Source: Pseudophaeomoniella oleicola
Lineage: Eukaryota > Ascomycota > Eurotiomycetes > Phaeomoniellales > Phaeomoniellaceae
Assembly: GCA_003868215.1 (NCBI GenBank)
Contig: QWDQ01000032.1
Coordinates: forward strand, 234,070 to 298,069
Length of the DNA stretch: 64,000 bases
Reading direction: 5' to 3'
The translations under genes and the position numbers were made by a program. The notes below the pieces were generated by a model. That model was not told the DNA's origin and ran no database searches. It saw nothing but the letters and a program-made list of their open reading frames with translations. Every line of letters starts with the position of its first letter. Position 1 is the stretch's first letter. Positions 1 to 9,853 of the stretch are shown here, one piece after another.

Positions 1-767
1 CGATTGTTGATTGTGGATCCCGCAGCCTTGTCGGCCGTGATATGGCGGGATTTCTAGGAGTATTGAAGGAGCTGATAACGACCGAGCGAATGACTTGCTG
101 GTCTTGCGCACCCGAACAAGCTCTGGAGAGAAATCGGCGGTCGAGCACTCCCAGGACCGACGGATAAATTCAGGCTTCTGGACGGCTGATTGGACGGGCA
201 GGCAGAATGGCTTCAAATATGCCGAGATGTTTGATAGTACTAGAGTACATCGCTTACTCGGCTAGTAGTAGCAGGATGAAATGTCACACCTCTTTGAGAT
301 GTCGTTGCATTACTGTGATATGCTGATTGTGGCATCCTTGTCGGACAAAATTACGGTACAAGCGGTACATACATGTACCGAATTACTCTCGTTACTGCCG
401 TAAGGTACGGTGTATTAGCGGTACTGTATCTCAAGAACTGTGAGAAACTTTTACAGAGACTTACATGACCACCGTACCACACCTCATTTCATCCAGGCGA
501 GGTCCAAATTGATAGGCACTTCAAGCATGGAAACATACCTTACAGTACTGTGGTCCAAGAGAAACGGTTGAAGTGCTGTTCGCAAAGTGAGCTAGATGTC
601 TTGTCCGCAGAGGCTTTCGCGTGAGATGACGTCCAACTTCGCGGAAGTCGGTTTACCAACGGCATGTATGGAATTGGCGCGTTCCCTGCAGTGAATGTTC
701 CACGATCCTTCGTTCCTATTATACTGAACTGCGAGTGTAGGAGATTAGAACCTGCTTTTGTTGCAAG
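1..767. other. Upstream intergenic DNA, no gene seen
   Basis: No convincing coding frame is visible. The stretch contains short similar phrases (TTGATTGTGG near 6, CTGATTGTGG near 322, each followed by CTTGTCGG). The last part is the presumed promoter and 5' leader of the P450 gene. Confidence 0.5.
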
Positions 768-2532
768 ATGGACATGCTCAGTGTCGTTGTCGCAACAGTT
801 GCCGTGTCTTCATTCATTTACATCTTCATCTACCAGTTGATCCATCGTCCTGTCCAGTTCCCTGCATCGGTCCCGGTCGTGGGTATCAGGAAACAACTCT
901 TTCCAGCTGTCAGAGCTTCTTTGAGGCAATTGACCGACGGTATCAAGACCCTGTCTGATGGGTATGACCAGGTATCTATTTGACACCAGAGCGTAGAATT
1001 GCTGCGAGATCTAACAGATGTGCCGATCAGTACTCTCGCCATGGACGACCATTCCTCGTACATGAGCCCAGTTTCTCTCAGGAGTTGATGCTGCCCCCGG
1101 AGCATATCAAATGGTTTTCCGAACAATCTGACTCTACGCTTTCGAGTGTCGAGATCCGCAAAGAGCGACATGCCGTGAGATATCTTCACATCGGAGTCGA
1201 GTTTGATTCGACAGTTTTCTTCCTGGACAGGGTTATCGGTGACAGTCTTACGCGCAAATTGGGCATGATCCAGCGACCAATGTATGAGGAGATCTGCCAG
1301 AACATCGACGAAGTCTTCGGCATGGATGAGACACAGTGGAAGACAGTGAGTGTGTATAGTAGCATGCAAACGATCATTTTGCCAGCTATGAGTCGAGTTT
1401 TCTTTGGTCTCCCCTTAGGCCGCGACTCAAGCTTCTTGACGTCGTTCAGTCGTTACATTGTCGCGATGGGCATTGGGACCATTGTGGTTGGCGAGCTTCC
1501 CCGTGTCTTGAAAGGCCTCGTGGTACCCATATTCAACGTGCCACTCTGGTACTATAGGAGGAAGACAATGAAAGCGATCGTCCCGGCAGTGAGACAGCAG
1601 TTGGCAGAGACCTGCGACGGAGAAGTCAAGTCCGGCCAGGACAGATATGACTTCATTGCGCAGTCTGTCAAAGTCTCACAAAAGATGAGTGTATTGAAAG
1701 ATACTGCGAATGCGGAAACGATTGCTGAATGGATCATGCTGATGGTATACTCCCCAACGCCCTTGGACCATCAGATATTGACAAAGTGATAGGGATTTGC
1801 CGCATTGACATCAACAGTAATTCAAGCGTCGAACCTTCTTCTCGATATCCTGTACTCTGATTCGCAAGTTCAAGCTTACGAATCTCTCCGCGATGAAGCT
1901 GCATCTGTACTCAAGACCGACGACGATTGGCAGAATGGCTCAAGTTTCAGGCAATTGACGCTGGCTGACAGTGCCATTCGAGAGAGCTTGCGGTATCATC
2001 CAATCCTGATCAAAGGCCTCACCAAAGAGGTGGTGCGGTCGGAAGGGCTGGAGCTCCCAGATGGTACTCACGTCCCCCATGGTGGTTGGATCGGGATACC
2101 AGTGCTCGGTCTCCACATGGACGAGCGGTTCTACCCCAGTCCGCAGCACTATGACCCTTTCCGATTCGCAAGACTGAAGCAGGAACGTGAAGACGCTGCA
2201 GGATCCACGGAACAACGCCCTTCCACCAACGACCTCAACGCTGGACAGCCGACGTCCACTTACCTTGGGTTCGGTCACGGTCGACACTCTTGGTAAGCAG
2301 TTTCCAACTCCGTAGGATGAAGACCGAGAAGCCTGCTGATGCTTGTTTTTACAGTCCTGGTCGTTGGTTCGCCGTCCAGATGTTGAAAATCATCATGGCC
2401 TACTTGACGCTCAATTATGAAATTGAGCCGATCGGTGCAAAACCTCAGACAAAGGTCGTGGGTGATGCGGCTTTACCACCAATGTCTGCTACAGTTCGGG
2501 TCCGTAGGAAGAAGCATAGTGGAAGTGGTTGA
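768..2532 (+). CDS. Cytochrome P450 monooxygenase
   Basis: This is a fungal microsomal P450 of 532 aa, intact once three introns are removed: 962-1017, 1745-1792 and 2293-2354. The spliced length is divisible by three. An N-terminal membrane anchor lies at about residues 3-22. The I-helix segment AALTST is near residue 310, the K-helix ExxR (ESLR) near 370, a PFRF motif follows, and the heme loop FGHGRHSCPGR has its cysteine at about 474. The third intron splits that cysteine codon, so unspliced reading hides the heme ligand. The LPPEHIKW segment near the N-terminus is typical of fungal P450s of the ent-kaurene oxidase-like and secondary-metabolite type. No PKS, NRPS or terpene cyclase is nearby, so the substrate cannot be inferred. 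The P450 assignment is firm; the subfamily is not. Confidence 0.9.
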
Positions 2533-3336
2533 CTTGGCTGAAAGCGGCATCGTAGTTGCTTGTACTTGCAAATTGGTTATGCCGAGTAGCCCAATCTCAT
2601 CCAAGCGGCCCCAAAAGCAGCTGGACATAGCTATTCATATATCATTGATTATAGAGTTGACCGTAGGATGGCAGCGTTGATGAGAGAGTGGACGACCATG
2701 GCCACGGCAGGTTTCGGATCTGCAACGAGGCACGCGACATGACTCTTGCTATGGTTCATCCGGAATCGAAGTGGGGGGGAAATCTGAATTTTCTACGATC
2801 ACATTGTAGTTTTAAGCCCATCGTAACAGCAGATGGAACTGGTGCTTTCACAGGACCTGTCGTAATTACATGGAAAGGATAGATCGGAGAGATAGTTGAC
2901 AAAATACCTATGTGGCTATAGGTACAGTAAAATTCCTAGTAAATAAATTACAACCAGTAATCAAAACAAAGATACAGTAAGAGCATATCGGAAAATGACC
3001 GTCGGCCAGTGTTCTGTCTACCTACAAAGAATATGTAATTAACATTCGTACGAACATGGAAGCCCCTTCGCAACACAGATAATTACCTTACTTCTTGAAA
3101 GCACCTAGTCCGGATGTTGGCTGTGCTTACTGCAGTGAAGATCGGAATCATTGGGTTTAAGATGTAGGTGACACGGTCTAGGAAAGCAATGGCTTCCTGT
3201 AGGTATCTAGACCGTCACACATAAATACTTGTGAGCTGGACTGAGGATTTTACTACATTTGTTTCCAATATTGCTGCTCTTTGGTGCACACTTCCTTTAT
3301 TGCGAGATCAGAGGAAGAGGCAGAGACAGAGAGACA
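2533..3336. other. Intergenic DNA between P450 and DUF4267-like gene
   Basis: Only short open frames without recognisable domains. The part after about 2880 is AT-rich. It is read as the P450 3' end followed by the promoter of the next plus-strand gene. Confidence 0.45.
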
Positions 3337-3852
3337 ATGGAGTATTTGCACCAAATCCAGACCTTCCTGGCCTCAAATTCTCACATCCTCCTCTCTGTCT
3401 TCCGGACTATATGTGTCATACTTGGTTCCGTCATGATCTTTTCAGCTTTCGCCGCCGTATACCAACCCGTGTCTTTTGCGAGCAACTTCGGCATACCCCT
3501 CGGATTTGATAAAACCGAATCCTCCTCGACCCCTCAAAAGTCCTCGTCACGGGGCAAGGGAAGGTCGTTGAGCAGCTACGGCACAACGGAAGAGAACCAG
3601 ACTTCTGGCAGAGCCTGGCTCATGGTTTGGGCAGGTCGGGAGTTCGCCTTGGGATCGACTATCCTACTGCTTCTTTACCTAGACGAGTTAAGAGCGTTGG
3701 GTGTCGTGGTGACGGCGATGTACTCGGTTGCTGGAGCAGATACCGTCGCTGCTTTGAAGTATGGCAGGCAAGGTTCATACAAAAATCATTGCATACCTGG
3801 CCTTGTTCTTTTGTGGGCTGGGCCCATTGTACTCTTTCACCTGAAGGCTTGA
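3337..3852 (+). CDS. Small multi-pass membrane protein, DUF4267-like
   Basis: Single-exon gene of 171 aa starting MEYLHQ. I chose the ATG at 3337 because the frame upstream of it is not membrane- or protein-like. Hydrophobic segments lie at about residues 18-42, 93-110, 112-132 and 148-168. The segment around WAGREFALG, followed by a GADT/LKYG stretch and a C-terminal GP-containing helix, resembles the DUF4267 family of small fungal integral membrane proteins. A polar serine-rich loop of about 35 residues separates helices one and two. The family has no established function. Being next to a P450 could mean a small metabolic locus, but nothing else supports this. Confidence 0.6.
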   Translation: MEYLHQIQTFLASNSHILLSVFRTICVILGSVMIFSAFAAVYQPVSFASNFGIPLGFDKTESSSTPQKSSSRGKGRSLSSYGTTEENQTSGRAWLMVWAGREFALGSTILLLLYLDELRALGVVVTAMYSVAGADTVAALKYGRQGSYKNHCIPGLVLLWAGPIVLFHLKA

Positions 3853-5353
3853 GTCAAGAGACAGAACGCAACTCCGAGACCATTCAGTGTGGATGGAGTA
3901 CTTGGAGGTCTGTAGGCAAAAATGATGGAAAAGGTGTCACCATGCCACTGAGTCTGCAGTATGACAGAGAAGCGTCATTTCTGGATCAAGCTACCTATTT
4001 TCACTCCACGCGTTACTCTAGCAGGAACTGGTCAAGTGCTTTTGAGTCGCCTTGTCCACATTATCATGTTCCCCTACTACCACGAATATGCAGACAACCT
4101 TTCCATCATGAACGAAGTGATTTTTTGTCAAACCGAAACCTTACACCAAGAATGGGTATATATAGTTCTAAAAACCCATTTCTGCCTGAACGACCGGCTG
4201 GTAGCCATCGTGGGATGCGCCAGTTCGAGATCTGAGAGAAGCTACCAAATTATTTTTTTTTTGGGGGGGGAAGGTTGAATCAAGAGGCAAGAGGCCTTTG
4301 GTTCGAGCCCTCTTCCTTACGGATCAGAGCGGTTTGGACTTTTTGATGCTTTACGATCAAGATGGTCGTGTGTTTTCGAAAAGTCTGATTACTGGCACCT
4401 CGATTTTTGGTATATAGAGTTCACCTTACAAGTAGTATATGACAAGTAAGAGCATGTCGGCCGCTTACCAGGCCCATTAAGTTTTCTGTTGTGGGATAGC
4501 TCATCGGAAACTGGATGTGTAGTAAAAATCACCAACCGGTCTGTATATTAGATATCTCGAAGAGATGAACTCCAAACGAAACGTCTGCGGAATGGCGCCT
4601 GGATCGAAGCCTCAGACCCTTTATTTAACCTCGCCTCAGCTATTCTGCAGAGATCAGTTCCTGCCTTGCGAGTGCAAGGCAGTTGTTTGCCACAATCTTC
4701 GGCCAGGTGTGCAAACCCCTACCTAGGCTCTAGACAGTCCGCCGCTTTATCAAGTTTCTGACAAAGTGGCTCATTAATTCCATTGCCGAAAATCACGTGT
4801 CCTGTATCATCGTGCAGATTCCTGGTTACCACTTTCGTACCCTATTTGCGTCGTGCACACCTGCTGCTTTTTCATATTCATGAGCACCACCAATGCATGC
4901 CCGTTTATGGTGTACGACTTATGCTCTGCAAATTGTGAGAGGCATTGTAAAGCCGGGAGCTTGGCGACGTGAACGTGTAACAACCCCTCTGTCCATAGGA
5001 TATTGGCTCAGACGTGGCCTTAAATGTGACGCGCCTCTCCTAGAACCGCCGGTAATTTCGTTCAATAAGTGAATATAGAGTGCCGGCATGATATAGGCCC
5101 CTAAAGCTTCAGATAAAATCGACCTCCGTGGTGTCAACATGATCGCGCCGGAAAGGAGTATCGACAGTACATGAGTCGACACGAAGGAAAATCAATCAGT
5201 CAGGAAGCCCGGGTCGGTGACATGAAGAAGGCAGCGAATAGCCGGAGAGAGCCTTGCCTGTTATCGCTTTCAATTTTATGACAATGGATCAAGCTGCGGT
5301 CCACACTGGGCATATATCTCTTTATGCCATCAATCCGGCCCTCGTGAGCTGAC
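3853..5353. other. Intergenic region, 1.5 kb, no gene recognised
   Basis: Several open frames up to about 100 codons occur on both strands but none shows a domain or splice-linked continuation. A T run followed by a G run lies at about 4252-4270. A GGTTCGAGCCC string near 4300 resembles a tRNA B box, but the flanking bases do not form a T-stem. The right end is the 3' side of the homoaconitase gene. Confidence 0.45.
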
Positions 5354-7860
5354 TTAGTTTGCTTTCCCAATCTCGGCCTTCACCCAACCCTCGAGTCCAC
5401 CGGCGGCAATTATCGCCTGCACGTTCGCCGGCAGGTCGCCAACGCGCTCCGTCCACACCGCGCCGCCAGGCCCTTCTTGCACTTCCACAACGCTGCGTGC
5501 CACATCCCACGTTAGCGTCCACCCGGTGCGACGCGTCAGCTGCCGCTTATGAGGTTCGGTAGGGGCCGGTGGCGGGGAGTCTAGGGAGTCCTTGTTCATG
5601 CTGGGTTCTGAGACTGCGGGTTTAGACTCAGGAGAAGAAGAGGTAGAGGTAGATCCAGAGGAGAAGTGAGACCGCAAACGCTCGACAAGGCGCGGCACTT
5701 CCAAACCCATGAGCGCATTGTTGATGCTGTTGCGTGCGAAGATGTTGCTGAAGCTGCCAGCGACGACAAGGGGGATCTGCTTAGCGAGAATCGCTGTTGC
5801 CGCCTGTTCCCTCGACGAGCCGACGCCAAAGCTCCAGCCTGCTACCAAGATGTCATTAGGTCTGGCGATAGTATTGAAATCGGGATCGTAGTTTTGCATA
5901 CAGGCACGCGCCATGTCCTCCTTAGAAACGTAGTCCTGGTATGTGAGCGAACCGGGGTAGATCCCATCAGTATTGATGTTGTCAGCGTCACAGAAGATAA
6001 TCTCGCCGCTGATTCGTTCAGGGAAGCCCGGCAGGATTTCCACGGCCGCCTCCGATGCATTCACGGCAGATTCGCTCCGCTCGATCAGCGAGTCCATCTG
6101 CTGCACTATGTCGCTGAGTGCGTTCTCTGTCATGCGCGGCATCCCTGTTCCGAATCCGCACTCCACGCCAGACCAGTCTGTCGGCACTTGGTACGCACCG
6201 GGACCAGAGATGACGCCGCTCAGGGCGCTTGCAGCCACAACCTCGGGACTCGCGAGGTACGCCTGAGCGTCACGCGAGCCCATTCGTCCTTTAAAGTTGC
6301 GATTGCTAGCGCTAATACCGACTTCACCAGGTTCCAGCAGACCAGTGCCGAGCCCAATGCACATGGCACATCCAGAAGGTAGCGGCTGCGCACCGGCATC
6401 GAGCATGGCTTGCCAATCGCCCGCAGCTTCAGCAGCTTCCTGCTCTGGAACGGAAGCCGCCGCGATGTAGAATTGCACGCCGTCAGCGATCTTTGGGATG
6501 ATACCGTTGTTCGCTTTGGCGGCGTCTTTGAAGACTTTGGCGGCAGCGGCGAGATCTGACGCGCGCGAGTTGGTGCAGGAGACGAGGTATGCGCGGTTAA
6601 TTTTGATATTCTGAGATGCAAGCTCGTTCAGAGGCGTGGCGATCTTGACGGAGTTAGGGCCGGAGACGTAAGGCGAGAGTGTGGAGAGATTGAGATAGAG
6701 CTGTTTGGCGTATACAGCGTCGCGGTCGGCTGTGAGGCGGTTCGCCAGCAGCTCGTCCACCTTCTCGTGAGTGATGTGTTGTCGGGTTGTTCGATCATCC
6801 AGCATCGCCGCCTCCGTAGCCTTGTACCGTAGCCAGCGCTCCAGCGTTTGGTCGATCGGGAACAGGCCGGTGAGCGCTCCCCACTCGGTTGTCATGTTGG
6901 CGATGGTCAGTCGGCTATCCACAGGTAAGCTGGCCATAGTTTCTTCCGAACCGGTAAACTCGATGGCGTGATTGAGCACCTCGTCATTGTTGAATAACCC
7001 ACATAATGCAACGATCACGTCCTTAGCCGTCACGCCAGCCGGTAGTGTCCCCGTGAATGTCACCCGCGCAATGGGTGGGATCTGCCACCACGTACGACCA
7101 GTGGCAAATACACTTGCGGCATCTGAACGTACGATAGGCGTCCCGAGGCAGCTCACTCCACCATACATGTTCGAGTGACTATCCGAGGCCACGGAAAGTG
7201 TGCCGGGCCATGCAAATCCCTCTTCAACCATAATCTGGTGACCGATTCCTCGTCCTGCTGGGTAGAAATCAATGCCCTGCGCCTTTGCAAACGCCTCTAT
7301 TTGTTGGTATTTCTTGAGGTTCGACTCGCTCTTATTTTGGACATCGTGATCTAGAGTCATAACAATCTGGTTATTATCATGAAGCTTTTCAGCTCCCATA
7401 GACATGTAGCGGAGTATGACCGGCCAAGAGTTGTCGTGTGTCATGCAACGATATGGCGCAAGACTAATATAATCGCCAGACCTAACGAGCTTTCCTTCTG
7501 GCAGACCGACAGCATAGCGTTGTACAATCTTTTCCGTCAAGGTCTGCGGAGTCTTCGGTTGCTTTTCTAGTGAGGCGAGGAAAGCCGATGTCGAAGGATC
7601 CTCAAGCTGCGCGTGGAAGGCTTCTGCTCGATGGAGAGTTGTCGTGCTCAGATGGCGGGATCGCACGTTAGTAGAGACATATCGCAACTTCTGTACCTGA
7701 GTTGCGCTCCTGCCCCAGAGCGCTGACGATCTAGTGGCGAGAGAGGCCCCAGAACGAGCGTATGACTGCAGGTTGGTAGGGCCTATCGACAACTACAGCA
7801 ATAATTAGATCTCATAGGTAGATCAGCATTGGAAGCTCAACTCACTGGTCTCCACCTCAT
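5354..7860 (-). CDS. LYS4: Homoaconitase, mitochondrial
   Basis: Homoaconitase converts homocitrate-derived homoaconitate to homoisocitrate in the fungal alpha-aminoadipate lysine pathway, in the mitochondrial matrix. The long exon starts at 7792 with a TTG. A 5' exon (7846-7860, MRWRP) joins in phase across a 53-nt intron (7793-7845) with a GTGAGT donor and supplies the ATG, giving about 817 aa. The first 55 residues are rich in Arg and Ser with almost no acids, as in a mitochondrial presequence. The [4Fe-4S] cysteines are visible as VSCTNSR near residue 410 and SGCAMC near 479. The swivel domain holds [15 protein letters not shown] Ser/Pro-rich insertion of about 50 residues sits near the C-terminus, after LVERLRSHF. 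Family members are about 700-800 aa long. Confidence 0.95.
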
Positions 7861-8446
7861 TTTGCGTTGATTACAATAATTGGTAGGTCTTATAGACCCA
7901 GCCACTCTCTCCAGTGAGACTGAACAAGGTGGTGTCGAGAGCTACTGTCAAGGCCCAAGAATAAATCTTTCTCGCTGAGAACCTTGAACAGAAGAGATCG
8001 TCCGATAACTTTTATGTGCACGTGTGACTGGAAATATTATCAGGGTCGGCCATTATGTCGGGAAGGTACGCCGAGCCAATTGACTCTCTCCTTTTACACA
8101 ACAACACAAACATGTCCCTGACTGCGTCCCATCTATGGGAATACATCTTGCCGCTCAAAGCTCTTCGCTTGCTTGCTTGCTACGCTATGATACTAATTAT
8201 ATATGAACCTATGTTGAACTGGTGTTGACCCCCATGCTGGTATCTTGACCTCGCTTCCCTCTCAATGACCTCTCCCTGGGGAAGAAGGCTCAGGACCGGT
8301 AACCACGTAGCTTGGCTATATTGGATGAAGAGGTAATATACTCGTTCAAAATCTCTCGATATCGATGTTATCTTCATTGCGTCCCTTTTTTTGCGAAATG
8401 GAGACCAGTTTCGAGCTTACTGAAGCTCTTTGGCGCAGAGACACGC
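7861..8446. other. Intergenic region upstream of LYS4
   Basis: Contains the presumed LYS4 promoter and the 3' side of the next minus-strand gene. No coding frame is recognised. Confidence 0.45.
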
Positions 8447-9103
8447 TTAGAGCTCTAGACCCTTCGCTCGGATAACGAGGTCGAAAGTCTCTTGATAATA
8501 TGTAGCTTCCTCTCGCTCTACGATCGACTTAGCATGCGCCAACCGCATCTGATGACGCTCACGAGCTCTGCAAGGTTGACGCCCTTTTTGCCTCGCCATG
8601 GTCCTTGCTTTTTCCCCTGCTTTGTTCGTTCCATGAGATGCGGCTATGTGAACTTCGAGGCCAAAAAGAGATAACTTGCGGATTCTAGTGATGATCCTCC
8701 TGATCATTGAACCGTCGTTTGTCTCTTTTACTTCTCGAAGACCATCAGGGGTATACTCGAAGTAATGATTGATCGTATCGACAACTTCCCGCGAGCCAGA
8801 GAAGAGCACGACTTTTGGCATTTGGACGACTTGTGGAACACCTCGCTTGATGGTTCCGTAAGCCAGATCCAGCCCGTGTACAACAGCGAGCATATGAGCT
8901 CTTTTAGCCGTCTCGATATTCTGGGCCGTAAGCTTCTCGCGCGGGATGGTGTATTTGCACTTTTGGTCCGGGATAGCATCTCTCTTGACGACCCCTGTGG
9001 CTGCACATACGGCTTGCTGCACTACACCTACACCGGCGCCGCACCCCTGCAGGTGATTCGCCGCCGTATATAATTCTAAATCAAGCTGGCGAGGTTTCGA
9101 CAT
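8447..9103 (-). CDS. RNase H-like fold protein lacking the catalytic acids
   Basis: Intact single-exon frame of 218 aa with an ATG at 9103. By eye it lines up with RNase HI-like domains: a YTAANHLQGCGAGVGVV strand region where active enzymes have a TDG motif, a RAHMLAVVHGLDLA helix where they have an acid before the leucines, VVLFSGSREVV where they have a TDS motif, and IAASHGTNKAGEKA where they have GHxGxxGNexAD. At each position the expected Asp or Glu is replaced (Ala, His, Gly, Arg). The C-terminal 70 residues are basic, consistent with nucleic-acid binding. Fungal genomes hold many small RNase H-like genes, some derived from retroelements. This one could be domesticated, a pseudoenzyme, or a decaying copy whose frame is still open. 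The fold call is an inference from pattern, not a search. Confidence 0.5.
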   Translation of the reverse strand: MSKPRQLDLELYTAANHLQGCGAGVGVVQQAVCAATGVVKRDAIPDQKCKYTIPREKLTAQNIETAKRAHMLAVVHGLDLAYGTIKRGVPQVVQMPKVVLFSGSREVVDTINHYFEYTPDGLREVKETNDGSMIRRIITRIRKLSLFGLEVHIAASHGTNKAGEKARTMARQKGRQPCRARERHQMRLAHAKSIVEREEATYYQETFDLVIRAKGLEL

Positions 9104-9429
9104 AGCTTAGATAATGCTTCTAGCGTCGTTGGCTTGGCGGAGTCCAGACGAGCTATAGGGAAAGCTTTGTTGCAACACGATATTTTGACCTACAGATATC
9201 AGAGAACGTGAATGTTTCTCTTTGGGAACGAGAGTGTATACGTCTGAGAGTAGAGACAAAGACTAGGTGAAAGATTTCCTGGAGTAGGAATTCGCGAGAG
9301 TCATAGAAGGCTAAGTGGTAATCGATATATACTTTTCGACCTACTACCTTAGACTTTCAAGAAAACCTAGATAGAACTAGAACCTCAGCTTACTAGAAAT
9401 TGATGCTTCAAATATTCTTAGACAATAGC

Positions 9430-9853
9430 CTGGTATATTCAACTCTTGCATCTGCTATATAGTTGATATCTGGAGCGCGTACCAGGAATTGCGAAGTGTC
9501 TTGGGCAGGGTGCAAGCAAACACAGCATCAAACAACCCCCCACCTACCCCAGTTAGGGATTGGATGTCTTTTGCACCCGCGTTGTAGTTGTAGTCCATGA
9601 GCTGTTGCGTATGCATCGAGGACACAGGGTCATTCTCCTCTGATCAGATGCGATGCCACGTTGCGAAACAAAAAGCGTGGTTGAGAGGTGTGCTTTAGTC
9701 GCATTGACGTAGTTTCCAGCGTAAACACACAGGGCCCACGGCGGGTTCTCATTGGTAAGTGTAGGGAAGTAGCTTGGTTCTGTTTCTCTTCGATACTTTT
9801 GCTCATACTGAGTAAGTACCCTTGTTGTGTTGATACCATGCTTCTCAAGGTCC
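9430..9853 (-). other. Coding-like segments of unknown origin
   Basis: On the minus strand, immediately downstream of the dynamin gene, protein-like stretches appear in two frames. One contains FPTLTNENPPWALCVYAG and the other LMDYNYNAGAKDIQSLTG. They are not joined by an obvious intron and end in stops. They may be unrecognised 3' exons of the dynamin gene, a separate short multi-exon gene, or a decayed gene. I do not recognise a domain. Confidence 0.3.

Noticed and set aside
768-2532. P450 as a pseudogene broken by stops at 981, 1787 and 2294
   Set aside because: Three short introns with proper borders remove all the stops, keep the frame and rebuild the heme-binding motif.
768-3852. Secondary-metabolite cluster around the P450
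   Set aside because: No backbone enzyme, transporter or regulator is present. The next genes are a small membrane protein and a primary lysine gene.
3961-4278. 105-codon plus-strand frame after the DUF4267-like gene
   Set aside because: No domain, no splice-linked partner, and it runs into a T/G homopolymer.
4290-4325. Possible tRNA B box (GGTTCGAGCCC)
   Set aside because: The bases around it do not form a T-stem and no acceptor stem or A box could be placed upstream.
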